This document shows, in pieces, positions 1 through 10,607 of a DNA stretch of 64,000 nucleotides. The stretch spans positions 586,289 to 650,288 of the forward strand of contig CAJINV010000023.1 of the NCBI GenBank assembly GCA_905178155.1, given 5' to 3'. The notes under the pieces were generated by a model that saw only the letters and a list, made by a program, of their open reading frames with translations, did not search any database and was not told where the DNA came from. Source of the DNA: Amoebophrya sp. A120. Taxonomy: Eukaryota > Sar > Dinophyceae > Syndiniales > Amoebophryaceae. The translations under genes and the position numbers were made by a program. How positions within the stretch are numbered: the first letter of the stretch is position 1; the number at the start of each line of letters is the position of its first letter.

Positions 1-131
1 GCATTTGTCATGCAGATTAGGCATTGCGAAACCTTCTCGAGCCCTGTGATGCTAGGGCTTCCATGCCAGACCTTCTGCGTCATGCAAAAACAGCACGATA
101 TCTTCCAGACCAGCCATATTTGCATTTGATA
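1..131. mobile_element. introner, family A, left end outside window
   Basis: Right end reads CTTCCAGACCAGCCATATTT then GCATTTGATA; right repeat AGACG. Confidence 0.85.
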
Positions 132-3100
132 AGACGTGTACGGGTACCACTGCATCGGTGTCGATCCTTCCGCCGCCATTCGTGCCGTGCCGCCTGCACC
201 CCCGCTCGAGACCGGCGGCGACTGCTCTGGGTCGACAAACGGCTCCATCGTGGCCATCGAAGACTTCTTCTGCACACGGGTGTGCAGCGAAATTTTGCAG
301 AAGTACGGACCCCTGGACGTGGTCGTCGGTTGTAACTGCCTCGCCCACATCGACGACATGCAGGAAATTTTCGAAAACATTCACCGCATCCTGAAACCCG
401 GAGGCAAGCTCGTGTTCGAAGTGCACTACGTAGGTCACATCGTCGACGGCATGTATCCTGAGTAAAAACGTACCCACCCCAGAGTTGTCATGCAGATTTG
501 CCATGACAGCGACAGGAACATTTGTGATGCGCAACCCCATGACAGGCATTCTCAATCGTGTTTGGGAACTTGTAATGCTGTAAACAGGATCAGAAGGTCG
601 ATTTGTGATGCGGCTTTCCTTGCTAACTTGCACTACCTTACGGACTGAAACTTGTCATGCGTGACTCCTAAAGCTCCTAGGTTTGTGTTGCAAAATCCCC
701 ATCCTGACTCTGGTGTGGGTACGGTTTTACTCAGGATAGCATGAACTTCGATTTTATTTACCACGAGCACATGAGCTACTACAGCTTCGGCACGGTGTAT
801 CGCACGAAAAAAGTGTTACAGTTGCACATTTGTTGGAGTTTCCGCATCACAAATTTTCTCTGTGTGGCAGAGAAAACTTGTAATGCGAAGATCATAAGGA
901 GAAACAGGAAGGAAACGAGGCTCCCAAGCATTTCCTGCATGAGAAAGGTTGGCTCTATTGCCGGTCTTGCATAGACTATGTGTGTAACTGTAACGCTTTT
1001 TTCTTCCCATACGGTGAAGTCCATTTGCCATCGGTACGGTTTTTGGCCGCTGGACATCCAGCAGATCGCCAATCACGGTGGCTCCCTGCGTATCAACTGC
1101 AAATGTGTCTGGGTCTGGAAACTTGTGATGCTGGGTGGCGTATTATGATGAGGCCACAAGTGCCGGCTCAGCATGACAAATTTCTGAGCTTCGAGGTTTT
1201 CTTGCCTATTCTGAACGACAAACTGCATTTCTGCATGACAGAAAAGCGGAACTCTAGGGTAACGTGTATGACAGATTCAAGAGTGATGCCAGACAAGCAT
1301 GACAAACATGCATTCTTCCAGACCTAGAGAGAGTTTTTGCACTTGATACTGCGCGTCTTCCTGCAGAAGGAGGAAGTATGAGATGCAAGATGAGCATCGT
1401 CTTAGTTGTAGAGATTGCATTACAACCATGCTCAGCATTAGAAATGGAATTTGTAATGCGGATTTATCTTGATAAAAAGAGTTGTCATGCATTTCATATT
1501 TACAATTAGTGCGAGTGCGATGCTTTTGCAATTCATAGGAAGTGGCGCAGGCGGATTTGCTCGTCTGGCAGGAAAAAATGAACAAGGCCTTCCATTTATC
1601 CTGAGCAAAAACCTCCCCACCCAGTAGTCAAGTTGGTAAATCTGCTACACAAATCGCCAAGCTTTGGGAGTGTGCATGACAAGTTTGTCCTCGTAGTGTG
1701 AAGATCCTGTTTAGCTAGTGCAGCAGCATCCCAAATCTAGCCTATCACGCTGGTTCTAGCATCACAAATTCCAGAGAACGACTAGAAAACGCTTCTCATA
1801 GGGCTCCGCGTGGGAAACTCTTGTGGCATCATGCAGATTTGCATTACAACTCTGGGATGGGGACGTTTTTGCTGAGGATAGAATGACAGCTTCGCCGCCG
1901 ACCTGTTGCGGGAGGAGGGCCTGGTATCGCAAGAAAAAACTGTTTCACTGTGAACTTGTGATGCAGAAAATGGATCGCAGAAGTGTGTGTCATGCTACAC
2001 ATGCACGACAATGGATTTCTAGCTGTGTTTTCCCTTAGGACCCCCGCATGACAGATTTTCAGTGTCATGCGTAACAGACTTGTGATGCAGATTTTGCAAA
2101 ATCACCACAGTGAAACAGTTTTTTCGTGGGATACCTGGGCTCCGAGTTGTATTGTGAGGAATGATCCCCCCTCCCCATATCGAAACGGAAGTTTGTGTTG
2201 CTGGATTTGTGTACACAAATCGGCTCTGTCTTGCAGTGAGACACTGCAGGCAAAGCCTAAGCGTGTGTAGGTGTGTTTTGATGTAGGTGCTTAGCATAGC
2301 AGAGGCCTGCCATGTAGCCGCATCAGCATTACAAATCGCCTGCTTAGGCCGGCGGATTCTTTGGATTTGCCCTCTTGCAAAAGAGACAGGATTTGTGGTT
2401 ACAAATCAGCATCACAAATTTTTAGGAACATACCTGTTCAATATGGGGAGGGACGATTTTTCCTTACGATAAGTTGCAGGGCCTGTTCACACGCGTGTGC
2501 GAGTGGCGGGACCAGTGCCGCAAGTGGTTCGCGGAGGTGCGGGACCAGCGGGGCATCCTGGTCGGTTACGGGGCCAGCGGAAGGGCAAACACCATCATGG
2601 CCATTTTAGGCGAAGGCTTCCATGTGCTCCTGGACGACTCGAAAGCCAAGTGGGGTATCAAATGCAAATGTGTACTCTGGGTCTGGAAGGATGCAAGGTT
2701 TGTCATGCACATTTTGCATGACTCCTGATGTCGGTGATGCATGTGTCCCTAGTAGCATCACAGATTTTATGAGGGCTTCCTGATGCCTATACCGCATCAG
2801 AGATGTTGCCCTCTCGCCATGACAAGAAAAGGGCCTCTCTCGTATTGCCGTTCATGATGCAACCAATACAGATTTATTGTAGAATCCAAATTCAGCATCA
2901 CAAGTTGCATTCTTCCGTGGGGCCCAGACATATTTACGATTCATATGGGGCAGTTTTGTGCCATTCTTCCACACGCGCATCGACCCCTCCGACGTTCTCT
3001 ACGAGAAGGACCCGGGTACTGGGCTACTGTACCAACTGCAAATATGTCTGGGTCTCGAAGATTGCCAGACTTGTCATGCATATTTGGCATGGCCCATGAT

Positions 3101-3471
3101 TGTCTGTGATGTATGCGGTAGCATTACAGATTTTTACCACCCTACTTCCTGATGCCTATTCTGCATGAGAGATCATGCCCTCTCCGTATGTAGACCAAAC
3201 TGGACTCTCTCCTCTTGCTGGTCATGCAATACAAATTTTTTTCGAATCCGAAGACAGCATCACAAGTTACAACAACTTTTGCATTCCATTTCCAGACCCA
3301 GACCACACTTTTGCATTTGATATACTGAAGTACAAAACAATTTTCATCCTGGCGTGGCCATACGCGGGCGCGATCGCTCGGCGACACAAAGAGTACCTGC
3401 GACTGGGCGGTCGATTCGTCAAGATTCTTCCAGAAATCAAGGCCATAGACCCCACCGAGATTCTCGGGTAG
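132..3471 (+). CDS. SAM-dependent C-methyltransferase, 5' partial
   Basis: Exons (one repeat copy kept): 132-453, 744-797, 1017-1090, 1354-1376, 1543-1596, 1886-1924, 2139-2149, 2477-2655, 2951-3029, 3328-3471 (TAG). They join into one open frame of about 325 codons whose start lies upstream. The frame opens in the Rossmann domain (YGYHCIGVDPS, then ILKPGGKLVFEVHYVG). It continues with FDFIYHEHMSYYSFGTV, HGGSLRVFLQKEE, VGYGASGRANTIM and LAWPYAGAIARRHKEYL. This order is that of sugar C-methyltransferases of the TylC3 type (Methyltransf_13 plus the C-terminal Methyltransf_14 domain). Members methylate a carbon of an NDP-keto-sugar or a related substrate using S-adenosylmethionine. The N-terminal zinc-binding domain would be outside the window. 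No signal peptide can be judged. The family call is firm; the substrate is unknown. Nine introners interrupt it, in all codon phases. Confidence 0.85.
454..738. mobile_element. introner, family B
   Basis: Repeats GCATG/GCATG. Internal sequence is reversed relative to the copy at 48005. Confidence 0.95.
798..1011. mobile_element. introner, family E
   Basis: Repeats CGGTG/CGGTG; right end is CCCATA instead of GCGATA. Confidence 0.93.
1091..1348. mobile_element. introner, family A
   Basis: Repeats CTGCG/CTGCG; about 8 bp (AGAGAGAG-like) inserted in the right TIR. Confidence 0.93.
1377..1537. mobile_element. introner, family F
   Basis: Repeats GGAAG/GGAAG; diverged left end TATGAGATGCAAGATG. 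Confidence 0.88.
1597..1880. mobile_element. introner, family B
   Basis: Repeats CCATT/GAATG have decayed, yet the exons still join in frame (FHYSFAADLL). Confidence 0.85.
1925..2133. mobile_element. introner, family E
   Basis: Repeats CCTGG/CCTGG. Confidence 0.95.
2150..2471. mobile_element. introner, family C
   Basis: Repeats AGTTG/AGTTG; the exon to its left keeps only 11 bp. Confidence 0.95.
2656..2945. mobile_element. introner, family A
   Basis: Repeats TGGGG/TGGGG. Confidence 0.95.
3030..3322. mobile_element. introner, family A
   Basis: Repeats TACTG/TACTG; left end TACCAACTG. Confidence 0.93.
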
Positions 3472-3875
3472 GAGTGATGAAGGACAAGCTCCTACAAAGC
3501 GCAGCAGGAGCTTGCTGCCCTGATCATGATCTACTTGAAAAACCTAATTTAATATGTCAACAACATTTTAAAGAATAGAAATAAATTTCTGAACATCATC
3601 CACACAAGGGTCGATCACGATGATCAGGTAAAAACAAGCTATATAAAAGTCGGGTTGATGATGAAGTATAATTAAGTTGTATTTTTTTCCTTCTGCGTAT
3701 GATATTAGAGCAGTAGATTTTTTTTCATCTGTTTCTTCAGGAAAACTAGGCAGAGGCGGTCTGGTTCAGCGCGTCTGGTTCAGCGCGTCCCTTTTCATGT
3801 GGCAGGGCCCTTACAGTTACGCGCCGGAGTGCAAGGGACAATGGTAGGTGGTTTGGAACTCAGGGGGGAAGACGG

Positions 3876-3925
3876 TTGCGCCCTACGCCTTGGGATTTCT
3901 GGTACGAGCGTGTGGCGGTTGTGGC
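3876..3925. repeat. direct repeat flanking the gap, left copy
   Basis: Shares the stretch ending in GTACGAGCGTGTGGCGGTTG with 4812-4861. With the neighbouring duplication it suggests that both gap edges come from one locus. Confidence 0.85.
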
Positions 3926-3929
3926 TATT

Positions 3930-4050
3930 CTTCTAGCATGACAACATCATTTGTGGTCTCAAATCATGCTACACAAATGATCTCCGCTTCAGTATGGGGA
4001 GGGGAGATTTTTCCTTTTGATAATGTAGAGGTTGTGTTCAGAATTGTTGC
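3930..4050. repeat. 121-bp copy of 7600-7720
   Basis: Base-for-base copy, as far as I can compare, of the right half of a family C introner plus 28 bp of exon 3 of the small Cys-protein gene. It ends exactly at the N gap, which points to an unresolved duplication or a scaffolding error. Confidence 0.9.
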
Positions 4051-4708
4051 NNNNNNNNNNNNNNNNNNNNNNNNNNNNNNNNNNNNNNNNNNNNNNNNNN
4101 NNNNNNNNNNNNNNNNNNNNNNNNNNNNNNNNNNNNNNNNNNNNNNNNNNNNNNNNNNNNNNNNNNNNNNNNNNNNNNNNNNNNNNNNNNNNNNNNNNNN
4201 NNNNNNNNNNNNNNNNNNNNNNNNNNNNNNNNNNNNNNNNNNNNNNNNNNNNNNNNNNNNNNNNNNNNNNNNNNNNNNNNNNNNNNNNNNNNNNNNNNNN
4301 NNNNNNNNNNNNNNNNNNNNNNNNNNNNNNNNNNNNNNNNNNNNNNNNNNNNNNNNNNNNNNNNNNNNNNNNNNNNNNNNNNNNNNNNNNNNNNNNNNNN
4401 NNNNNNNNNNNNNNNNNNNNNNNNNNNNNNNNNNNNNNNNNNNNNNNNNNNNNNNNNNNNNNNNNNNNNNNNNNNNNNNNNNNNNNNNNNNNNNNNNNNN
4501 NNNNNNNNNNNNNNNNNNNNNNNNNNNNNNNNNNNNNNNNNNNNNNNNNNNNNNNNNNNNNNNNNNNNNNNNNNNNNNNNNNNNNNNNNNNNNNNNNNNN
4601 NNNNNNNNNNNNNNNNNNNNNNNNNNNNNNNNNNNNNNNNNNNNNNNNNNNNNNNNNNNNNNNNNNNNNNNNNNNNNNNNNNNNNNNNNNNNNNNNNNNN
4701 NNNNNNNN
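4051..4708. other. assembly gap (658 N)
   Basis: A run of N. The open frames that cross it are artefacts. Confidence 0.99.
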
Positions 4709-4758
4709 TGCATGACAAGTCTCAGAATCTTCCAGACCCAGACATTTTTACATTTGAT
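4709..4758. mobile_element. introner fragment, family A right end
   Basis: Emerges from the N gap and ends ACATTTGATA; close to the right end of the copy at 6616. Confidence 0.85.
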
Positions 4759-4811
4759 ACATCAGGAGAAACCACAACAAGACCAGTTGCGTCTTATGCA
4801 TTGCAGATATC

Positions 4812-4861
4812 TACTTCCCCTACGCCTTGGGATTTCTGGTACGAGCGTGTGGCGGTTGTGG
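4812..4861. repeat. direct repeat flanking the gap, right copy
   Basis: Partner of 3876-3925. Confidence 0.85.
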
Positions 4862-6137
4862 TATTCACTCTTCGGCCAATCTCGGGTCGGGGGCGGAGGC
4901 TTGCTTTGTGGGGATTTCGCGGCTTATGGGGTTTGCCTCTGCCCTCGGAGGCCAGCATTTGCACTGCGCACACCCACGGGTGCTGGAGGTTGGTGCCTAT
5001 TAATTCATCTTGGAGCTTAAAACTCGACATGGACAGGGACTAGGGCCGCAGGCGGCCATGCCACTACTGGCAATCGAGGACGGGTCTCCCGGGGATGCCG
5101 GGCGGCACAGATGGTTGGATTTGGCTTTCGGGCGGATCTCGCAGGGGTGGTCTCCCCCTTGCCTTCTTCTCTCTCTCTCTCTTGGGTGGCCTAGTTTGGT
5201 CGCGGGACCCACTTGTGCGCCGGTTATTTGGAAGTGGCCAGGGGATTAGTCGCTTGGGAAAGTATGAGCACACACAGGCCCGGCTCCGGACGCTATCTTT
5301 TATTTTAGGCAGGGTGTTTGGATCTTGACGCCCTTGTCTACGGGTGATGGATGGCTCGTAGTAGACTTGCTACGGGTGATGATAGGATGGCGAGTTTTCC
5401 GGGCTTACACGCAAGTAAATTGACGCAGGCAGGTCGTTGGGCAGGCTCATACGGTCACAGGTGCAGGGTCTCCTGTCCGCGGCAAGGGTGCTCTCTGATT
5501 GCCTTAGAGGTTACTAGGAGTCGGGAATATGGAATTTATGGCGGAGGTCGCGTACTTTGTCGCTGGGCTTTCGCGTGCTACATTCTGTGTGAGGCCACTT
5601 GGTCCCTGGGGGGTGCTCTTGGGCCTAGACGGTTATGTCCATGGGCTCGTAGGTCGGTCCTCCGGTCCCTCTTTGGTTCGCCCGAATTCATCGTGTCAGT
5701 TCTCTTCCCTGGGTTCTTCGGGCCGCCTGCGCTGCGGCGTGTGGGGAGGGGCCTTGAGGCATCCTTGTAGGTTGTCTCTACGGTGAGGGAGCGAGAGGCC
5801 CTTGCCCTCTCTCCTCCGATCACGCCATAGGGCGCGTCGGGTTGATGGTTCAGATTGATAGGACGATAGGAACGAAGCGAAATTTTGTGTCCTGCCTTAT
5901 CGGAAATCATAAAATCCGTCAATCAACATCTCCGTTGCAAACAACTTCTAGTACTTAGCACTTCTTGCTTCTTTCTCGACAAAGCTAGGAATGTAGATAG
6001 ATATATAGAATCATTTTTTTTCTATATTCATATTCTCGGCCTACTACTTTCCTGTGCGGTGGTGGCCAATCGATTGATGTTTTGTTCGATTAAGAAAACG
6101 CGGCGCACGCCGCGTGGATTCGTTCTTATGGACCACA

Positions 6138-6421
6138 TATCCTGAGTAAAAACGTGGGCCCCACACCAGAGTCAGGATGGGGATTTTGCAACACAAACCT
6201 AGGAGATTTGTGAGTCACGCATGACAAGTTGCAGGCTGTATTGTAGTGCAGTTTAGCAAGGGAAGCCGCATAACAAATCCACCTCCTCATCCTGTTCACA
6301 GCATCACAAATTCCAAAACACGATTGGAAATGGCTCATTACATTACATGCGCATTACAAGTCTTCCGGTCTTTGCAAATCTGCATTACGACTCTGGTGTG
6401 GGGAAGTTTTTACTCAGGATA
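6138..6421. mobile_element. introner, family B
   Basis: Repeats CCACA/CCACA. Near-identical to copies at 20168 and 48005. Confidence 0.95.
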
Positions 6422-6426
6422 CCACA

Positions 6427-6570
6427 CATCAACTCGTCATGCGTAATCGCATGACAAATTTCCTCAGCATGAGAAAGAAAATTTGTAATGCGGATTTAGC
6501 CTGAGAAAGAAATTTGTAATGCATGAATGCGATTAGAGTACGAGTGCGATACTTTTGCACAGGATGATTT
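6427..6570. mobile_element. decayed introner, family F
   Basis: Right end CGATACTTTTGCACAGGATG; left end only CATCAACTCG. No matching repeats. Confidence 0.5.
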
Positions 6571-6615
6571 GTCCTCCAGCTCGTCCCCCGCGTTGTTCCA
6601 GCGAATTCGATCCCA

Positions 6616-6877
6616 TATCAAATGCAGAAATGTCTGGGTCTGGAAGAATGCAACTTGTGATGCTGCGTTTGGATGTGTAGAAAATTTGAGTTGCATGAGC
6701 AGCAAAAGGATTCTCATTTTTGCTACGCGGAGAGGGCATTTGTCATGCGGAATAGGCATCAAGAATCCCTCAAAAAACCTGTGATGCTAGGGCATGCATC
6801 ACAGACATCATGGCTCATGCAAGCCGTGCATGACAAGTCTCAGAATCTTCCAGACCCAGACATTTTTGCATTTGATA
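6616..6877. mobile_element. introner, family A
   Basis: Repeats TCCCA/GCCCA. Same subfamily as 39529, roughly 90% alike by eye. Confidence 0.92.
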
Positions 6878-6962
6878 GCCCAACCCGCCTTGTAACGATC
6901 CCTAGCTTAGTCGTCTCGCCGTCCTCTCCGATAATTTCCTGATTCAAGAGCAGAGCGAAGCA

Positions 6963-8633
6963 ATGCATCTCGAGAGAACTACACTATCCTGAGTAAAAAC
7001 GTCCCCATACCAGAGTCAAGATGGGAAATCTGCTAGACATATCAGCCGACTTTGGTTGTTTCGCATGGCAGGTTTGTCCTCGTAGTGTGATCCTGTTTAG
7101 CTAGTTCAGCAGTATCACAGATCTAGCATATCACGGCATTTCTAGCATGACAAATCCCAAAACGCGACTACAAAAAGCTTCTCATGGGGCCGCTTCGCAT
7201 GAGAAACTTTTTTGGCGTGCAGATTTGCAGCATGACAACTCTCGGGCGGTGGGGACGTTTTTACTCAGAATATACACCAGTTGAACAAGCAGTGACCAGA
7301 TCATCATCATCTGGCGATAGTTTTCATATCAAACGATGCGAACTCGGCCGCTCTACGTTCTACTTTCCGCTGGATGTATATCAAAAGGAAAAATCCCCCC
7401 TCCCCATATCGAGAACGAAATTTGTATTGCTGTAGTTGAGTACACAAATCGACTTGTATTGCTAGAAGGCCAAGAGACGCAGTGGCTCCCTCCTCTGCAG
7501 GCAATTTGTCATGCTGTTTCCCATTTCCATTTGCCTCCTGTCATGCTGGAGACGGAAGGCTCTCCTAAGCCTCCCAGCACTACAGTCCGCTTTTGTTGCC
7601 TTCTAGCATGACAACATCATTTGTGGTCTCAAATCATGCTACACAAATGATCTCCGCTTCAGTATGGGGAGGGGAGATTTTTCCTTTTGATAATGTAGAG
7701 GTTGTGTTCAGAATTGTTGCTGCCAGTGTTCATCTACATCTCTCGTCAAAATTTCACTCTTACCGTCCCTGTGATGGCGGTCGTGGCGATGGCACAGCCG
7801 TTATGAAAGTGCACATAGCTCCCCCTCCCCCTCATTTGTCTTGCATGAACAGCAATACAAGTCAAGCGTCTGCAAGAATACAGGTTTTGCATGACAAATT
7901 AGTAAATTTGGACAGGAGTGTAGTGCTATTTGGGCTTCCAAAGCTTGTCATGCATAATAGTGACAGGAGGGAAAGCGTGGAGTTGGTATTTTGCATGAGA
8001 AATGAGGTGGAACGGGAGTTGTGCACTCTCATAGCCGTCTATCCAAGAAAAAAACTGTGTTAGTGTAGGTCTTTTGGGAAAACAGCATCACAAGTTCGTC
8101 TGCCATGACAGGAAAAACTTGTCATGCGCAGATAGGACGGGAAAACACGTAGGAAGCGAGCCTATCATGCATGTAGAGCATGACAAGCGTAACTGTTTTG
8201 CATTTTCTGCATCACAGACTTACACTTACACAGTTTTTTTCTTGCATACCGTCGCGCTGTGTTGTGGCGACGAGGACCACGACCTCGTATCAAATGCAAA
8301 TATGTCTGGGTCTGGAAGGTTGCAACTTGTGATGCTGTCCTTGGATTCTAAAAAAGTTTGTATTGCATGACCAGCAAGAGGGGCTCAGTTTGTGCTACGC
8401 AGGAAGGGCATTTCTCATGCGGAATACGCATCAGAAAGCTCTCTGCAAATCTGTGATGCTAGGCCACGCATTACAGGAATCATGGGTCATGCAAAATGTG
8501 CATGAGCATGAGATGACAACCCTAGCATCTCTCCAGACCCAAACATATTTGCAATTGATACCTAGGCCGTAAGTACAACACTCTTCCTGGCGAGTGCTGT
8601 GGCAGTGGTGCAGATTGTACGCAGCGGAAATAA
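6963..8633 (+). CDS. small Cys-containing protein, unknown function
   Basis: Exons 6963-6984, 7278-7378, 7698-7801, 8039 (one base), 8254-8287 and 8566-8633 (TAA) give 330 nt: 109 residues plus stop, in one frame under the uniform excision rule. ATG 6963 is the first Met in frame; a TAG lies upstream in the same frame. The N-terminal half is basic and Ser-rich (TRSSSSGDSF), then comes a strand-like stretch (FYFPLDVEVVFRIVAASVHL) and a Cys-rich tail (ALCCGDEDHD, GECCGSGADCTQRK). I do not recognise a family. It could be only the 3' end of a longer gene, because a coding-like stretch at 6570-6615 precedes it but does not join in frame. A second copy of part of exon 3 stands at 4023-4050 beside the N gap. 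Confidence 0.5.
6985..7272. mobile_element. introner, family B
   Basis: Repeats TACAC/TACAC; right end CAGAATA. Confidence 0.95.
7379..7692. mobile_element. introner, family C
   Basis: Repeats ATGTA/ATGTA. Its right part is duplicated at 3930. Confidence 0.95.
7802..8033. mobile_element. introner, family H
   Basis: Repeats GCCGT/GCCGT; ends TATGAAAGTGCAC and GTGCACTCTCATA. Confidence 0.93.
8040..8248. mobile_element. introner, family D
   Basis: Repeats CCGTC/CCGTC, overlapping the right repeat of the preceding element, so one exon base (8039) remains. Confidence 0.95.
8288..8560. mobile_element. introner, family A
   Basis: Repeats CCTCG/CCTAG. Confidence 0.92.
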
Positions 8634-8715
8634 CTGTAGTTCTTTCCTCGGCAGTAGTACTAGCGTGGTCACCTGCATCAACGCGTGCTCCTCCTGGTTG
8701 CAAACTAGCACAGTG

Positions 8716-10448
8716 TCACCAGACTCTCGGCAGAGCATATCCAAGAAAAAAACTGTGTTAGTGTAAGTCTTTTGGGAAAACAGCATCACAAGTTTGTCTG
8801 CCATGACAGGACAAACTTGTTATGCGCAGATACAAAGGGAAAACACATAGTAAGCGAGCCGGTCATGCATGTGGCGGTTTCGCTCTACCATACGTTTCGG
8901 TGTGATTTGCATACAAAATACAATGCATTTTCTTCCGCTCTCTCATTGGGAAATCCGCGAACTCCGGCGCATCGAAACGGGCTGGCGATTGCACGACGTC
9001 GACACCGACCCCGGCTATGAATACAAAAAAAGCATACAAAATCGTATGTATTGATACAATTTGCAATATATACGGGGAAGCGCATCGAAACTACCGCGAA
9101 ACGCTTTCCCGCCCATACTAGATAGCGCATCGAAACTGCTCAGATGCGCTGCTTCCATGTACTTCGCAGAAGCTTTTGCTTCAGATAAGTCGAGAGGAAA
9201 AACGAGCATGTCGAGGGAAAAGCGAACGAGCAAGGAAGTCGGTCCGCCTAGGCTTGTACCTTAGCACCCTGCCCCGCAGGGCTAGAACCACCCCCCCCCC
9301 CGTGGCTGCATGTGATTTCGCCTGGCCATTGCGATTTTTCCACAGTGTCCCCGAGAAGATTGCCGCGACACTTAGCGAAGCGCCCCCGCTTTGTTTGAAA
9401 CACATAGCGACTATAAGCAGCGGCCCTGCCTCCCAAGGTCGTTGTAGGTTGGTAATCAGTGAACCGAGAAACGAAAAAAGCCTTTGCGCTTTAAAAGCAA
9501 AAACTATGAACGCCAGCGAGGCAGCGCGTGGCGACCCCCAATGTCGCGCATACTATGCGCGGAACAAGAGACGCGCCGCTCCGTATCGCGACCTAGCAGA
9601 TCTTCTTCTAGGTTCGCTCTACCAATACATATTTCACACCGAAACTACGGTAGTAGCGAAACGACGTCATGCATCTCGAGCATGACAAGTGTAACTGTTT
9701 GGCATTTTCTGCATCACAGATTTACACTTACACAGTTTTTTTCTTGCAGAAGTTCCACTTAGTCCTCCGAGCAACAATGTACGAAACAAAAAGAACAACC
9801 AGCGAGTATCCTGAGTAAAAACGTACCCACACCAGAGTTGTCATGCAAATCTGCATGCTTAAAATGTTTGTCATGCGGAGCCCCATGAGAAGCATTTTCT
9901 AAGGGTGTTTTGAAATTTGTCATGCTCCAATCAGCATGAGAGACTAGATCTGTAATGCTGCTGAACTAGCTCAAACAGCACTACACTACGCGTCCAAATT
10001 TGTCATGCGAAACAAGCAAAGTTGGCCGATTTGTCTAGCAGATTTTCCATCTTGACTCTGGTGTGGGTACGTTTTTACTCAGGATAGCGAGATGGCAAAA
10101 AATATCAGCGAGTCGACAAGGCCTGGTCTGCTGCAAACCTGGAATCCGTTACGGCAAGCGGAGGAGTGGTAATCGAGAAGCCGTCCTCGTCCTGGGAAAC
10201 AAACAGTGTATCAAAGAAAAAGCCGCACATCAGGATCATTATTTTAATTTTGCAGGTGATTCAGTTCTTTCTGATTTAGCATGACAAGTTGCAATCTTCC
10301 AGACATCCAGGGAAGATATTGGCGGTACATAGAGGTGTGGAAGGATTGACACGGTCCCCAAAATTTTGCCGCGATTTCTTCTTTTTATTTGTGCTCAGTC
10401 GGGTGTATTGGTACTTGTAGCGTAGTGAAAATAAGGCAATATTGATTC
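8716..10448 (-). CDS. possible single-pass membrane protein, 5' end not found
   Basis: On the minus strand, pieces 10448-10347, 10211-10092, 10086/9806-9756 and 8732-8716 join after removal of introners at 10212, 9807 and 8738, giving about 100 open codons that end in TGA. The chain has a Lys-rich start (STNKKKKSRQNFGDR), a Cys-containing segment (CFPGRGRLLDYHSSACRNGF), a clear hydrophobic helix (LIFFAISLVVLFVSYIV) and a basic tail (ARRTKWNLPRVW). No ATG is seen, so an upstream exon is missing or the reading is wrong. The stop lies 83 bp from the end of the convergent plus-strand gene. Plus-strand reading of the same pieces gives only a short peptide. This is inference from open frame and hydropathy; no family was recognised. 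Confidence 0.35.
8738..9750. mobile_element. introner, family D, split by a nested transposon
   Basis: Left half 8738-8870, right half 9675-9750; right terminus decayed to CTTGCAGA; repeats GAGCA/AGTTC not conserved. Confidence 0.85.
8871..9665. mobile_element. nested TIR transposon, non-introner
   Basis: Inserted in a family D introner. Imperfect inverted ends: GTGGCGGTTTCGCTCTACC at the left, and TCACACCGAAAC then GCGAAACGAC at the right. Flanked by the 9-bp repeat GTCATGCAT (8862-8870, 9666-9674); 8 bp if the first base is chance. An 8-bp duplication is typical of hAT elements. It contains several GCGCATCGAAAC repeats but no convincing transposase. Confidence 0.7.
9807..10086. mobile_element. 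introner, family B
   Basis: Repeats GCGAG/GCGAG. Confidence 0.95.
10212..10341. mobile_element. short decayed introner, family A2
   Basis: One end carries CTTCCAGACATCCAGGGAAG; the other keeps only TATCAAAG. Repeats CAGTG/GAGGT do not match. Confidence 0.6.
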
Positions 10449-10488
10449 ACACGGATCAGCTATCCGATCGATCTTGGTGAATCAATAT
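10439..10488. repeat. inverted repeat upstream of the GT61 gene
   Basis: Perfect 12-bp arms ATATTGATTCAC/GTGAATCAATAT enclose a second stem CGGAT/ATCCG. It lies in AT-rich sequence between the minus-strand membrane-protein candidate and the GT61 start. Function unknown. Confidence 0.6.
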
Positions 10489-10607
10489 CTGCTTTTTATT
10501 CCACTGTACGCTTTTTTTCGTGCAGAGCAGTAGATTCATTTTGTTGACTTAGACTTGATGACCCAAGTGAAGGATGCATACGCTTTTATCGTGAAAAGCA
10601 GCCGGCC
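10489..10607. other. AT-rich upstream region of the GT61 gene
   Basis: No introner or open frame is seen. It presumably holds the promoter and 5' untranslated region; I recognise no motif. Confidence 0.3.

Larger units (their letters stand above)
3472..6137. other. non-coding, repetitive stretch with assembly gap
   Basis: 3472-3840 is AT-rich and looks like the 3' flank of the methyltransferase gene. 3876-3925 and 4812-4861 are near-identical. 3930-4050 duplicates 7600-7720. 4709-4758 is the right end of a family A introner, and 4797-4811 is the first bases of another. 4862-5880 is GC-rich with a short CT microsatellite near 5169; I see no gene in it. 5880-6130 is AT-rich. Confidence 0.6.

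Noticed and set aside
3848-5020. 390-codon open frame across the N gap
   Set aside because: Most of it is unknown residues from N; the ends are introner fragments.
4862-5880. Ribosomal RNA or small structured RNA gene in the GC-rich stretch
   Set aside because: I see none of the universally conserved rRNA words or snRNA motifs.
6570-6942. First exon of the small Cys-protein gene (DDLSSSSSPALFQRIRS)
   Set aside because: After excision of the A element at 6616 the frame reaches a stop within a few codons and does not meet ATG 6963. Strand is also ambiguous.
7593-8063. Continuous open frame through a family C introner end, exon and family H element
   Set aside because: The frame outside 7698-7801 is introner sequence. 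Peptides such as SFVVSNHATQ recur in every family C copy, which shows they are translated TIR.
9176-9685. 169-codon frame as a transposase of the nested element
   Set aside because: No catalytic or zinc-finger motif, low-complexity composition, and the frame leaves the element.
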